A DNA stretch of 64,000 nt from Paenibacillus harenae (GTDB lineage Bacteria; Bacillota; Bacilli; Paenibacillales; Paenibacillaceae): contig NZ_JAUSST010000002.1 in assembly GCF_030812415.1 (NCBI RefSeq), forward strand, positions 434,001 through 498,000, given 5' to 3'. Of this stretch, positions 35,622 to 44,272 are shown piece after piece. A program made the position numbers and the translations under genes. How positions within the stretch are numbered: position 1 is the first letter of the stretch; the number at the start of each line of letters is the position of its first letter. A model generated the notes under the pieces. That model ran no database searches, was not told the origin of the DNA, and was given only the letters and a program-made list of their open reading frames with translations.

Positions 35622-37196
35622 TTATAGATGATCAGGCCAACGGGTTTCTATGCCTTGCTCGCGAAGGACAGTGAGGAAAGCTTCCAAATGCTGCGGATCG
35701 TCTCGTGCTTCATGCGGTGAAATGCGGTTTGCAATTGCATAACCGGCCAGATAACCGGCAGACTCGCCGATGTTCCATTCCGTCGGATGGAGTCGGTAGC
35801 AGCCGTTCGCGATTTGCGTGGTGCCGATATTTTTGCAGGCGGGCAGCATGTTTTTGACCCGGACGGGCAGCAGCGCCCCGAGCGGAATTTCATAAGGCAA
35901 AGACGGGATGAAGAAGCCTCGGTTCGATTTGGTCGTCGTATGGAGATCGAGATGATAGCTGCCGACCCCAACGCTGTCTTCGTATCGCCGGATGCCTTGC
36001 TTGCCCCTGACTTCGACGCTTACATCGTTTTCCGTAACGGTATACCGCGCTTTGATCCGGCGGGATTCGCGAATATAAGGCGCTTTGGCGATGCCGTCCT
36101 CCGTGCCTAGCACGTCGCCCCGAAGCCGAAGTCCCGGATAGCCCTTGCCGCCGTCGGGACGCGGAGCCTCGGTTTGCAGCCAATAGACGAGCGATAAGCT
36201 TTGCTGACGCGCTCCTTCCAGGTGGTTTTGCCTTTCTTCATCCGATACCTCGTAGATCGGGCCCAAGTAATAATCGTTTTGCGCCCAGTTAATCAACGTG
36301 ATATCGCTTGCAAATAAACCGTCCTCGAATAGCGAGCGGTCGATGATGCGGCGGTATGTCCAGAACGGCATCGGCTCTTTCCCGTCGGGGAAGAACTTTA
36401 TTTCTTTGACTTGGCTAGGGTCGTGTATATCGCCCATCTTCCAGCCGAACAGAGGGAAGCGGGAGAAGGGAGGGACGAGCGTTCGCCAATACTCGTATTG
36501 CTGCGGCTTATCGATCGTAAAATCGCCTTGCTCGACGTAGTCGAGAGCAAATACGAACGTAAAGGACTGCATATCGAGCGGATCGGCTTCGTCCAGCGCA
36601 TGCGGCTCGCCCGTATCGCGCCTGGACTCGGCGCCGGACACGTATTCGACGCCGGCCAGCGGGAGGAGGTCGCCGCATTCCGTCGCATCCATATAAATGG
36701 AACCGCGCAGCGTCCGCAGCGAGCCGTCCGAGGCATGCCCCACGGTGACGGATTCGATTCGGTCATTCGCAGTCGCCGCCGACTCTACTTTCCAGCCGAG
36801 CCAAACGGATATGCGCCCGCTGCTCGTATACGGCGCCAGCATCGATTCCAGCACATGAAGCGCAACCTTCGGCTCATGGCAGAGCCGGCTCACCCAACCG
36901 TTGCCGGGATTTAGCCGTTCATCGTTGTTTGCTGCCTCATGAAGAGGGTAGTTGTCCTTGTAATAGCGGCGGACGCGGTCGCGGAACTCGCGGTAAGTCC
37001 TCGTGCATCCGAAGCTCTCGATCCATGGATGCTCATCCGGCGGAACGGACTGGCTCGTTAGTTGACCGCCGATCCAATCCGTTTCCTCCGTCATAATGAC
37101 CTTCATCCCGAGCTTGGCGGCGGCTAAAGCCGCCATGCAGCCGCCAAGTCCGCCTCCAAGCACGATAACGTCGGCCTTTCCGTCGTGCCTCGCCAT
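35622..37196 (-). CDS. FAD-dependent oxidoreductase (FAD_oxidored family, 524 aa)
   Basis: Dinucleotide-binding motif VLGGGLGGCMAALAAAKLG at residues 12-30, followed by EETDWIGGQLTSQSVPPDEH and a second FAD contact near the C-terminus (NIGESAGYLAGYAI). There is no signal peptide, so it is cytoplasmic. A GGCGGG stretch precedes ATG 37196. It is first in the minus-strand operon and divergent from the kinase/RpiR operon. Members of this family (PF12831) recur in carbohydrate loci of Paenibacillaceae and Bacteroidota; the substrate is unknown, possibly an oxidisable sugar. Confidence 0.82.
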   Translation of the reverse strand: MARHDGKADVIVLGGGLGGCMAALAAAKLGMKVIMTEETDWIGGQLTSQSVPPDEHPWIESFGCTRTYREFRDRVRRYYKDNYPLHEAANNDERLNPGNGWVSRLCHEPKVALHVLESMLAPYTSSGRISVWLGWKVESAATANDRIESVTVGHASDGSLRTLRGSIYMDATECGDLLPLAGVEYVSGAESRRDTGEPHALDEADPLDMQSFTFVFALDYVEQGDFTIDKPQQYEYWRTLVPPFSRFPLFGWKMGDIHDPSQVKEIKFFPDGKEPMPFWTYRRIIDRSLFEDGLFASDITLINWAQNDYYLGPIYEVSDEERQNHLEGARQQSLSLVYWLQTEAPRPDGGKGYPGLRLRGDVLGTEDGIAKAPYIRESRRIKARYTVTENDVSVEVRGKQGIRRYEDSVGVGSYHLDLHTTTKSNRGFFIPSLPYEIPLGALLPVRVKNMLPACKNIGTTQIANGCYRLHPTEWNIGESAGYLAGYAIANRISPHEARDDPQHLEAFLTVLREQGIETRWPDHL

Positions 37197-37331
37197 TTCA
37201 TTCCCGCCTTTCTAGCATAATTTTCGCGAAACGGCTATATCGTAATAGAGGATAGAGATAATATCCACTTTATGTGCCGGAATTAAAAAAAATATCTTTT
37301 TTTTATCGAAGCCGGAAGGGAGCTGCAAGGC

Positions 37332-38390
37332 ATGGAACAGGCAAATGACGAAGACGACAGCCTAAGGATCGGGGATATTTGCCGGTATTACGGAATCGGG
37401 GCTCTGTCAGCCGAAGCCGAGCAAGTATTTGGCGGTTACCTGCATCAGATGTGGCTTATACATACGACTTCCGGCCGATATGCGCTCAAGAGGCTGAATC
37501 CGGAAATTATGGCGCGTCCCGAAGCCAGGCCAAATTATTTGCGGTCGGAGCGAGTCGCGCGGGCAGCTGCGGCGGCGGGCATTCCCGCCGTATTGGCGAT
37601 AGCCTTGAAGAATAGCCCGTTAGCCGATATTGCGGGATCGACTTATATGTTGTTCGAGTGGATAGAGGGGAGCATGCTGTCTCCATCGGAACGGGATGAC
37701 CGTCATGCGCGAACCATCGGAGAGCTGCTTGAGCGTCTTCATAGGCTTCAGCTCCCGGATATGCCCAGTCTATCTTGGAAGGTGTACCCGCAGAGCCATT
37801 GGGAAGCTTTGCTTGAACGGGGAAGCCGTTGCCATATGCCGTGGTCGCAATCCTTCGAAGCGAGAAGACAATCGTTGCTTGAATGGAACAAGCTGTTCGA
37901 AGACGCGAGCATGCAGTTGCGGCACAAGGCTGCCGTCAGCCACTGCGACTTGAATCCGCGAAACGTACTTTGGAGCAGCGGCGGCCAGCCTTCCATCATC
38001 GACTGGGAATCGGCCGGCCCGACCCATCCGACGCTGGAATTAATCGATGCGGCTTTGAGCTGGAGCGAGCGAGATGACGGTCAGATCGACCGCCTCGCTT
38101 TCATGGCCGTCATCGAAGCGTATGCGAAAGCGGGAGGAGAAGCGCATGCGCCGATCGAAGCCGCCATTTACGGACGTATGGGAGGCATGCTCGATTGGCT
38201 GGAGTACAATATGCGGCGTTCGATGGACACGGTCATTTTCGGAGAGGACGAACAGAAGCTTGGCGCCGAGCAAGCGGACTTCACGTTTGCCTCGTTGCAA
38301 ACGCTGTCGGCGAACGTCCCGGTGTGGGCGGAATGGGCGGCTCAAGCCTTTCGTAACGGAATATTATCGCGAAGCGAGTGGATACGATGA
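37332..38390 (+). CDS. APH-fold phosphotransferase, possible small-molecule/sugar kinase (352 aa)
   Basis: Aminoglycoside-phosphotransferase-like kinase fold. The catalytic loop SHCDLNPRNVLW (HxDxxxxN) and the metal-binding IIDWESAG are at about residues 203-225; LFEWIEGSML is the hinge. GGAAGGGAG precedes ATG 37332. Its stop overlaps the RpiR start (ATGA), so the two are translationally coupled and the kinase probably belongs to the same sugar locus. Relatives include homoserine kinase, choline kinase and N-acetylhexosamine kinase types, and I cannot choose among them. Antibiotic resistance is not supported by context. Confidence 0.8.
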   Translation: MEQANDEDDSLRIGDICRYYGIGALSAEAEQVFGGYLHQMWLIHTTSGRYALKRLNPEIMARPEARPNYLRSERVARAAAAAGIPAVLAIALKNSPLADIAGSTYMLFEWIEGSMLSPSERDDRHARTIGELLERLHRLQLPDMPSLSWKVYPQSHWEALLERGSRCHMPWSQSFEARRQSLLEWNKLFEDASMQLRHKAAVSHCDLNPRNVLWSSGGQPSIIDWESAGPTHPTLELIDAALSWSERDDGQIDRLAFMAVIEAYAKAGGEAHAPIEAAIYGRMGGMLDWLEYNMRRSMDTVIFGEDEQKLGAEQADFTFASLQTLSANVPVWAEWAAQAFRNGILSRSEWIR

Positions 38391-39253
38391 AAATAGCGGG
38401 ACAAAAAATCAACCAATCGAATACGCTGCTCCTTATATCGAGCATTTACAGCTCATTGACGAAAGCGGAGAAGAAAGTAGCCGACTTCGTAAGGAACAAT
38501 CCAGAGGAAGCCGTTATGGCAACGGTGACCGATTTGTCGGAGCAAGCGGGCGTAGGAGAAACGTCCGTCATCCGGTTTTGCCGCAAGCTGGGCTTCCGCG
38601 GTTATCATGAATTCAAGCTTTCAATCGCGCAGGATATCGTCAATCTCCCCTCGGTCTCGAACGTCGAGATCGAATTGGAAGACGATACGTTGACGAAAGC
38701 CCGCAAGATGACGGCCCGCAACGAAATGAAGCTCAAGAACACGCTTGACCTCATTAATCCCGGCGATCTGGACCGGGCGGTCCATCGCATGCTTGCAGCC
38801 GATAAAGTATATATTTACGGCGTTGGCTCTTCGGGTATTACGGCGCTCGACCTTCACTATCGCCTGATGCGGATCGGGATGAATGCGGAGGCCCACAGAG
38901 ATTCGCACATTATTGCGATGTCGGCTTCCCTCGTGAAGAAGGGGGATGTCGTGTTCGGCATCTCGACGTCCGGCAGCACGCGCGACTTGGTTGATCCGAT
39001 GCGTCAAGCGAAGGAGAACGGGGCGGAGGTCATATGCCTGACCAGCCATATGCGTTCGCCGATTACGGCGCATGCCGGCACGATCCTGCTTGTTCCCTCG
39101 CGGGAAATGCCGACCGAAGGCGGCTCTCTCTCTACGAAGATTATGCAAATCCATTTGCTGGACATTTTGTGCACGCTCTTGTCGTATAAGAAAAGCAATG
39201 CGGCCGAGGCGCTGGACAAAACGGCCCGTTCCGTTGCCGATAAACTATATTGA
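38387..39253 (+). CDS. RpiR-family transcriptional regulator with SIS domain (288 aa)
   Basis: N-terminal helix-turn-helix of the RpiR type (VTDLSEQAGVGETSVIRFCR, residues about 45-75) and a C-terminal SIS sugar-phosphate-binding domain (VYIYGVGSSGITALDL and VFGISTSGSTRDLVD). ATG 38387 overlaps the kinase stop. Located at the junction of the divergent operons, it is the obvious local regulator of locus 4. RpiR-type NanR in Vibrio vulnificus senses ManNAc-6-P; since NanK/NanE-like genes lie 14 kb downstream, the same ligand is a testable guess. Confidence 0.92.
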   Translation: MKIAGQKINQSNTLLLISSIYSSLTKAEKKVADFVRNNPEEAVMATVTDLSEQAGVGETSVIRFCRKLGFRGYHEFKLSIAQDIVNLPSVSNVEIELEDDTLTKARKMTARNEMKLKNTLDLINPGDLDRAVHRMLAADKVYIYGVGSSGITALDLHYRLMRIGMNAEAHRDSHIIAMSASLVKKGDVVFGISTSGSTRDLVDPMRQAKENGAEVICLTSHMRSPITAHAGTILLVPSREMPTEGGSLSTKIMQIHLLDILCTLLSYKKSNAAEALDKTARSVADKLY

Positions 39254-39262
39254 ACGCAGGCA

Positions 39263-39303
39263 GAAAACCAGCCAAGCGATAAGGAATCGCTTGGCTGGTT
39301 TTC
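39263..39303. terminator. Bidirectional Rho-independent terminator
   Basis: An 18 bp perfect stem (39263-39280 with 39286-39303) around a 5-base loop, with AAAA and TTTT flanks inside the arms. It serves both the RpiR gene and the convergent tlp gene. Confidence 0.92.
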
Positions 39304-39309
39304 GTAGCC

Positions 39310-39525
39310 TTATTGGCCGGCTTCGTCTTGTTTTTCCGCTGCAAAGCTGTCAATGCTCTGTTTACGACGTTCGTTTTTGGCTTCGATGTCCTGCTTCTCC
39401 GTAGCCGAGATCTCGCTAGCATGCTCGTCCAAGTAATCCTCGGCTTCTCGCAAATTCTCAGTGGTATTGTCGATATGCTGCTGCAGATGAACCTCGTTAT
39501 CTGCACGGTTATCCGGTTTTGCCAT
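39310..39525 (-). CDS. tlp: Tlp family small acid-soluble spore protein (71 aa)
   Basis: Short, highly charged protein that matches the Tlp family: it opens MAKPDNRADNEVHLQQHID, has the central TTENLREAEDYL helix and the signature IEAKNERRKQSID near the end. AAAGGAGGGA precedes the ATG. Tlp is made in the forespore and is packed in the spore core, so this gene marks an endospore former. It looks unrelated to the sugar genes on either side. Confidence 0.9.
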   Translation of the reverse strand: MAKPDNRADNEVHLQQHIDNTTENLREAEDYLDEHASEISATEKQDIEAKNERRKQSIDSFAAEKQDEAGQ

Positions 39526-39838
39526 GTAAATCCCTCCTTTGCCAGCAAAATACCTATTTATAGTGAGCTTAAACGAATGATTTTATGCTCCGCTTCAATA
39601 ATCGTTTCCAACGGATTAGCGAAATGCCGCATGTAACCGCTTAATATTCCGGCAATGAAGAATAAAGGTTTTTTTCTCTAATATATAAGTAATAAGTGGA
39701 GAAAAAATCCTGCATGTCGGCGACGAAAATTGGAGCTTACTATGCATCGGGGGGGGATGACCGGACTGCCGGAACGGCCGCTGTTACAAAGGATTGGGAA
39801 ATGAAGGCGTACATTTCGACCATTGGAGGGGTAAAGCT
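39526..39838. other. Intergenic region between tlp and the importer operon
   Basis: It holds the tlp promoter side, the inverted repeat at 39667-39710 and the leader of the importer operon. No gene is seen. Confidence 0.5.
39667..39710. promoter_or_regulatory. Inverted repeat, possible operator of the importer operon
   Basis: GGTTTTTTTCTC and GAGAAAAAATCC are 12-base arms with one mismatch, separated by 20 AT-rich bases containing TATAAG/TAATAT-like -10 candidates. It lies about 130 bases upstream of the first solute-binding protein, so it may be the site where the RpiR protein acts (inference). Confidence 0.4.
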
Positions 39839-41239
39839 ATGCGCAAAATGAAAGGGTTTGCTACGGTTTTATTGACGGTCGTACTCGTTGTCGTGTCGGC
39901 ATGCAGCCAGAACTCCGGCGAAGGAAGTGAAGGAACGAACGACAACAAGGCTACGAATGCTCCGGTCGCCGAGACGGCTGCCCCTACCGAAGCCCCGCCG
40001 GCAGTAGAGGAGCCCGTCATCGACATGAACGGCGAAACGCTCAAAATTATTCACTGGATCGACGGTCCCTCCGAGGAAACGCCCGAAGGAGCGCTTGCGA
40101 TTGCGAAATGGAAAGAGGCGGAGGAGAAATACAACGTTAAAATCGTCTGGGAAAAGGTGCCTTGGGGCGAAAACATTAAAATGGTGACGAATGCCGCGCT
40201 TTCCGGCGAGTCCGTAGCCGACATCGTGCCGCTTGATTACTATTTCGCGATTCCGGCCATCAATCAAGGGTTGTTCATGCCGGTAGACGATTTCTTCGAC
40301 TTCAACGATCCGAAATGGCCTGCGGGCTTGAAGCAGCACGGCATGGTAAACGGCAAAATGTACGGGTTCACCTCCAATATAAACAATGCGTCGGGCATTT
40401 ATTACAATAAAACGTTGTTCGAGCGCGAGGGATTACCCGATCCGCATGAATTGATCGCGCAGGATAAATGGAACTGGGACGCTTTCCTCGACATCGCGAA
40501 GCGGGCGACGAAGGACACGAACGGCGACGGCGTGATCGATCAATGGGGCTTAACGAATATCGCCAGCAACCTGTCCAGAATTTTGATCCATTCCAACGAC
40601 TCGGCTATTATCCAGCAAAAGGACGGCAAGCACGTATACGCGTATGATGATCCGAACTTGCTCGAAGCGCTTCGCTTCTTCAGCGATCTGTTCAACGTGC
40701 ACAAGGTCGTAGCGCCTAACAAAAACGAAAATTTCGAGGATTACAACGAATCGCAAACGTTGTTTAACTCCGGCAAAGCAGCGATGGTTACCGGCGAGCT
40801 ATGGGAAGGCGCGACGCGCACGACGATGACCGACGAACAAGGCTTCGTCTTCTTCCCTAAAGGACCCAAAGCGACGAAATGGCAAGGAAGCATCGAAAAC
40901 TACGTGCAATTCTATATTCCGGCGAATGTAAAGCGGGCCAAAGAAAAAGCGTATATTTGGGAACAAATCCAAATGTGGGACCGCGTCGAGCCGAACAACC
41001 GCGAGGAATCGGAAAAGCAACTGCTAGCCGACGAACAGGACATCGAAGTGATGCTGGAGGCCATGAAACACGCGGAGCCGATCTTCCTGCCGCTCGGCGG
41101 AGCGCTCGGCGATATTTCCTACTCGATCGCGAACCGCGGCGAATCGCCGGAAACCGCGCTGGAAAGAACGAAGCAAATCGCGCAGGATGCGATCGACGCG
41201 GATCTCAATAAACCTGCTGATGCAGCCGCAACGCAATAG
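39839..41239 (+). CDS. Extracellular sugar-binding lipoprotein, ABC importer (466 aa)
   Basis: Family-1 solute-binding protein. Signal sequence and lipobox VVSAC (Cys22), then a Thr/Glu/Ala/Pro linker, then the binding fold (KIIHWIDGPSEETPEGALAI, YGFTSNINNASGIYYNKTLF, FNSGKAAMVTGELWEG). GGAGGGG lies seven bases upstream of ATG 39839; an in-frame ATG 45 bases earlier has no such site. It is the first gene of a long collinear set and one of two binding proteins there; it likely serves one of the two permease pairs. Confidence 0.9.
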   Translation: MRKMKGFATVLLTVVLVVVSACSQNSGEGSEGTNDNKATNAPVAETAAPTEAPPAVEEPVIDMNGETLKIIHWIDGPSEETPEGALAIAKWKEAEEKYNVKIVWEKVPWGENIKMVTNAALSGESVADIVPLDYYFAIPAINQGLFMPVDDFFDFNDPKWPAGLKQHGMVNGKMYGFTSNINNASGIYYNKTLFEREGLPDPHELIAQDKWNWDAFLDIAKRATKDTNGDGVIDQWGLTNIASNLSRILIHSNDSAIIQQKDGKHVYAYDDPNLLEALRFFSDLFNVHKVVAPNKNENFEDYNESQTLFNSGKAAMVTGELWEGATRTTMTDEQGFVFFPKGPKATKWQGSIENYVQFYIPANVKRAKEKAYIWEQIQMWDRVEPNNREESEKQLLADEQDIEVMLEAMKHAEPIFLPLGGALGDISYSIANRGESPETALERTKQIAQDAIDADLNKPADAAATQ

Positions 41240-41362
41240 CCGATAAGAACGGCTCGTCTTTCCAAGGAGAACGAGGGGAATCCCTTGCAAGGATCCCCTC
41301 TGCTTACTGTTTGCATCATCCGCATTATCTCGTCAACATCCGAACAGGAATGAGGGGTTCGC

Positions 41363-44257
41363 ATGCTGAAGGCAACCGGGAGAACCAAGAGATTGTTTTA
41401 CGTCCTGCTGGTCCTAATCATCGTTCTGACATTCGTCTTCATCGTTCCCGCGAACCGGTCGTCAGGAAGCGAATACGTGCTGGAGCCGATCAAGGAGATG
41501 TCAGAGCCGATTGTCGACCGCATCAAAGGCCAAGCCTCGGCAGGAAACCGCTACGAGGCGTATCTATCCGAACACGCCGATGCGGCCAGGCCGGCCATGG
41601 AACTAATGATCGAGGGTGAATCCTACGCGGCAGTCGACGGCATGGACGTCGCTACGCTTGAAAGCTATGAAGGGGCATCTACGCCTGTCGTTTCTACGGA
41701 GGAATCGGGAGCCATTCATTGGGATGTCGATGTGCCCGAGGACGGCCTATATCATTTGAGCTTGCGTTATTTTCCGGCAGAGGGCAACACCTCTCCGATA
41801 GAAAGAGAACTGCTGATCGACGGAAGCGCGCCTTTCGAGGAAGCGTCCAGACTCGTTTTCTCGCGGGTATGGCGCAATGAAAGGCCCGGACTTACGCAGG
41901 ATGCCAGAGGAAACGATTTGAGACCGAGACAGGTGGAGAGCCCGCAGTGGCAGGAAAGCGTCTTAAGGGATGCGGAAGGCTATTATCGGGATCCGTTCTC
42001 GTTTTATTTGACCAAAGGCCAACATCGAATAACACTCGTTTCTCACCGGGAACCGATGATCATAGATTACTTGAAGCTTTATCAGCAGGAAGCGATCCCC
42101 GCCTACGAGCAAGTGGCGTCCGCCTATCTAGAACGCGGGTATGAACCGACCAACGGCTTGTTTATTAAGCTTCAGGGCGAAAACGCCGCTTTCAAATCCA
42201 ATCCTTCCTTATACCCGCTGAACGATCGGTCGAGTCCGGGAACGGAACCGTACCATGTATCCAAAATCAGAATGAATACGATCGGTGGCGTCAATTGGAA
42301 AATACCCGGCCAATGGATTTCCTGGGAGGTCGATATTCCACAGGACGGTCTCTATGAATTCGGCCTTCGTTATAAGCAAAATACGGTGAGAGGCGTCAAT
42401 GTCGTCAGAGAGCTTACGATCGACGGAGTCGTTCCATTCAAGGAATCGGAAGCCATTCCGTTCCCTTATGACGGCGTGTGGCAAATCGGATCGCCAGGGG
42501 AGAACGGAAGTCCTTATCTCTATCACCTCACCAAAGGCAAGCACCGGATCAAGCTTGAGCTGACGATGGGCGAGCTTGCGGAGATTATTCGCATGGTACG
42601 TTCAAGCATCCAGCAGTTGAACGCCTTGTATCTCAAAATCATTATGATTACATCGGCTGCGCCGGATCCGCTCAGGGATTACGAGCTGGACAAAAAAATT
42701 CCCGAGCTGCAGGCCGTCTTCCAGGAGCAGAGCGAGCTGCTTGCGAAAGCCGCCGACCGCATGGACGAAATGGTCGGAGGGACGAGCGCCAGCACGACGA
42801 TTCTGCGGACGACGTCTTATCAGCTGGACGATCTCGGCAGCCGGACGGAGACGCTGACCTCGCGGCTTAAGAGCTTCAAGGATAACGTGACGGCGCTTGG
42901 CACGTGGCTCCTTACCGTGAACGAGCAGCCGCTTGAAATCGATTATTTGTATTTCAAATCGCCTGACGTTGCAGCCCCGAAGGCAAGCACAGGAATCGTC
43001 GGCAAATCGGTGCACGAGGTGATGTCCTTCGCGAGATCGTTCTCGGAGGATTACAGCCATATCAGCAACGGGGAGCAGGACGAGAAAAGCATCAACGTCT
43101 GGATTGCCGCGGGCAGAGACCAGGCGCAGCTGCTTCGCTCGATGATCGATAACTCGTTTACGCCGCAGACCGGGATCGACGTGAACCTGCAGCTTGTCAG
43201 TCCGGCGGTCGTGCTGCCGGCCACGCTGGCGGGCAAAGGACCGGATATCGCGCTTACTCAAGGCGACGTCATCAATTTCGCGCTGCGGGGCGCGCTGCAG
43301 GATTTGACGGCGTTTCCCGATTTCGAAGCTGTGCGCAGCCGCTTCAAGGAAAGCGCCTTTACCGGCTTCAACTATCGGGACGGCGTATATGCGGTTCCGG
43401 AGACGCAGTCGTTTCCGATGCTGTTTTATCGGAAGGATATTTTGGAGGAGCTGAAGCTTGACGTTCCGATGACATGGGACGATATGTACCGGATCATTCC
43501 GGAGCTGCAGAAGCACAACATGGATCTTGCCCTGCCGCAAAATATCGTTTTCGAATCGATGCTCTACCAGAACGGAGGGCAATATTACCAGCAAGACGGC
43601 ATCGCGACGGATTTGGATTCGGATATCGGGATCGAAACGTTCCGCAAGTGGACGGAGCTGTACACGAACTACAAACTTCCGATCGAATTCGATTTCATTA
43701 ATCGTTTCCGTACGGGAGAGATGCCGATCGGCATCGCCGACTACACGACCTTCAACTTCCTGACGATATTCGCGCCCGAAATCAGAGGCCAATGGGGTTT
43801 CGTCGCGGTGCCGGGCACGAGAGCGAAGGACGGCACCGTCCATCACGAAACGATGAGCACGGCAACCGGAACCGTCATGTTCGATAACGCCAAAAACAAG
43901 GAAGCGGGCTGGGCGTTCATCAAGTGGTGGACCGACACGGAAGCGCAGGTGACGTTCGGGCGCGAGATGGAAGCGATTCTCGGGGAATCGGCGCGCTATG
44001 CCGCGGCCAACCAGGAAGCGCTAAAGCGGTTGCCTTGGTCGGCCAAGGAGATGAAGCAACTGACGGATGAGCTCGAGTGGGTCGTCGGGCGGCCCGCCGT
44101 TCCGGGAGGCTATTCGCTGGACCGCCACCTGTACAATGCGTTCTACGAGGTATATACCGAAGGGAGCGAGCCGCGCGAAACGCTGGAAAACTATGTGCGG
44201 ACGATCAATCAGGAAATAACGATCAAGCGCCAGGAATTCGACTTGCCGACGAAGTAG
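41363..44257 (+). CDS. Membrane-anchored solute-binding protein fused to two beta-sandwich domains (964 aa)
   Basis: Instead of a lipobox the N-terminus has one uncleaved-looking helix (about residues 11-30). Two related beta-sandwich, carbohydrate-binding-like domains follow (about 78-235 and 265-400), recognisable by VDVPEDGLYHLSLRY and VDIPQDGLYEFGLRYKQN plus a shared TKGxHRI near their ends. A helical region (about 400-510) leads to a C-terminal family-1 solute-binding fold (about 575-960; GKGPDIALTQGDVINFA, FPMLFYRKDILEELKLDVP). The protein is about twice the usual length. The permease genes start 16 bases downstream. Probably it captures a glycan and hands it to the transporter. Confidence 0.8.
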   Translation: MLKATGRTKRLFYVLLVLIIVLTFVFIVPANRSSGSEYVLEPIKEMSEPIVDRIKGQASAGNRYEAYLSEHADAARPAMELMIEGESYAAVDGMDVATLESYEGASTPVVSTEESGAIHWDVDVPEDGLYHLSLRYFPAEGNTSPIERELLIDGSAPFEEASRLVFSRVWRNERPGLTQDARGNDLRPRQVESPQWQESVLRDAEGYYRDPFSFYLTKGQHRITLVSHREPMIIDYLKLYQQEAIPAYEQVASAYLERGYEPTNGLFIKLQGENAAFKSNPSLYPLNDRSSPGTEPYHVSKIRMNTIGGVNWKIPGQWISWEVDIPQDGLYEFGLRYKQNTVRGVNVVRELTIDGVVPFKESEAIPFPYDGVWQIGSPGENGSPYLYHLTKGKHRIKLELTMGELAEIIRMVRSSIQQLNALYLKIIMITSAAPDPLRDYELDKKIPELQAVFQEQSELLAKAADRMDEMVGGTSASTTILRTTSYQLDDLGSRTETLTSRLKSFKDNVTALGTWLLTVNEQPLEIDYLYFKSPDVAAPKASTGIVGKSVHEVMSFARSFSEDYSHISNGEQDEKSINVWIAAGRDQAQLLRSMIDNSFTPQTGIDVNLQLVSPAVVLPATLAGKGPDIALTQGDVINFALRGALQDLTAFPDFEAVRSRFKESAFTGFNYRDGVYAVPETQSFPMLFYRKDILEELKLDVPMTWDDMYRIIPELQKHNMDLALPQNIVFESMLYQNGGQYYQQDGIATDLDSDIGIETFRKWTELYTNYKLPIEFDFINRFRTGEMPIGIADYTTFNFLTIFAPEIRGQWGFVAVPGTRAKDGTVHHETMSTATGTVMFDNAKNKEAGWAFIKWWTDTEAQVTFGREMEAILGESARYAAANQEALKRLPWSAKEMKQLTDELEWVVGRPAVPGGYSLDRHLYNAFYEVYTEGSEPRETLENYVRTINQEITIKRQEFDLPTK

Positions 44258-44272
44258 AAGGGAGAGTTCCGC

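Noticed and set aside
37332..38390. Aminoglycoside resistance gene
   Set aside because: Only the kinase fold is shared; translational coupling to RpiR and the sugar context argue against resistance.
42602..43846. 414-codon minus-strand open frame within the 964-residue binding protein
   Set aside because: The plus-strand frame has clear domains; the antisense product is Arg/His/Leu-rich without family features.
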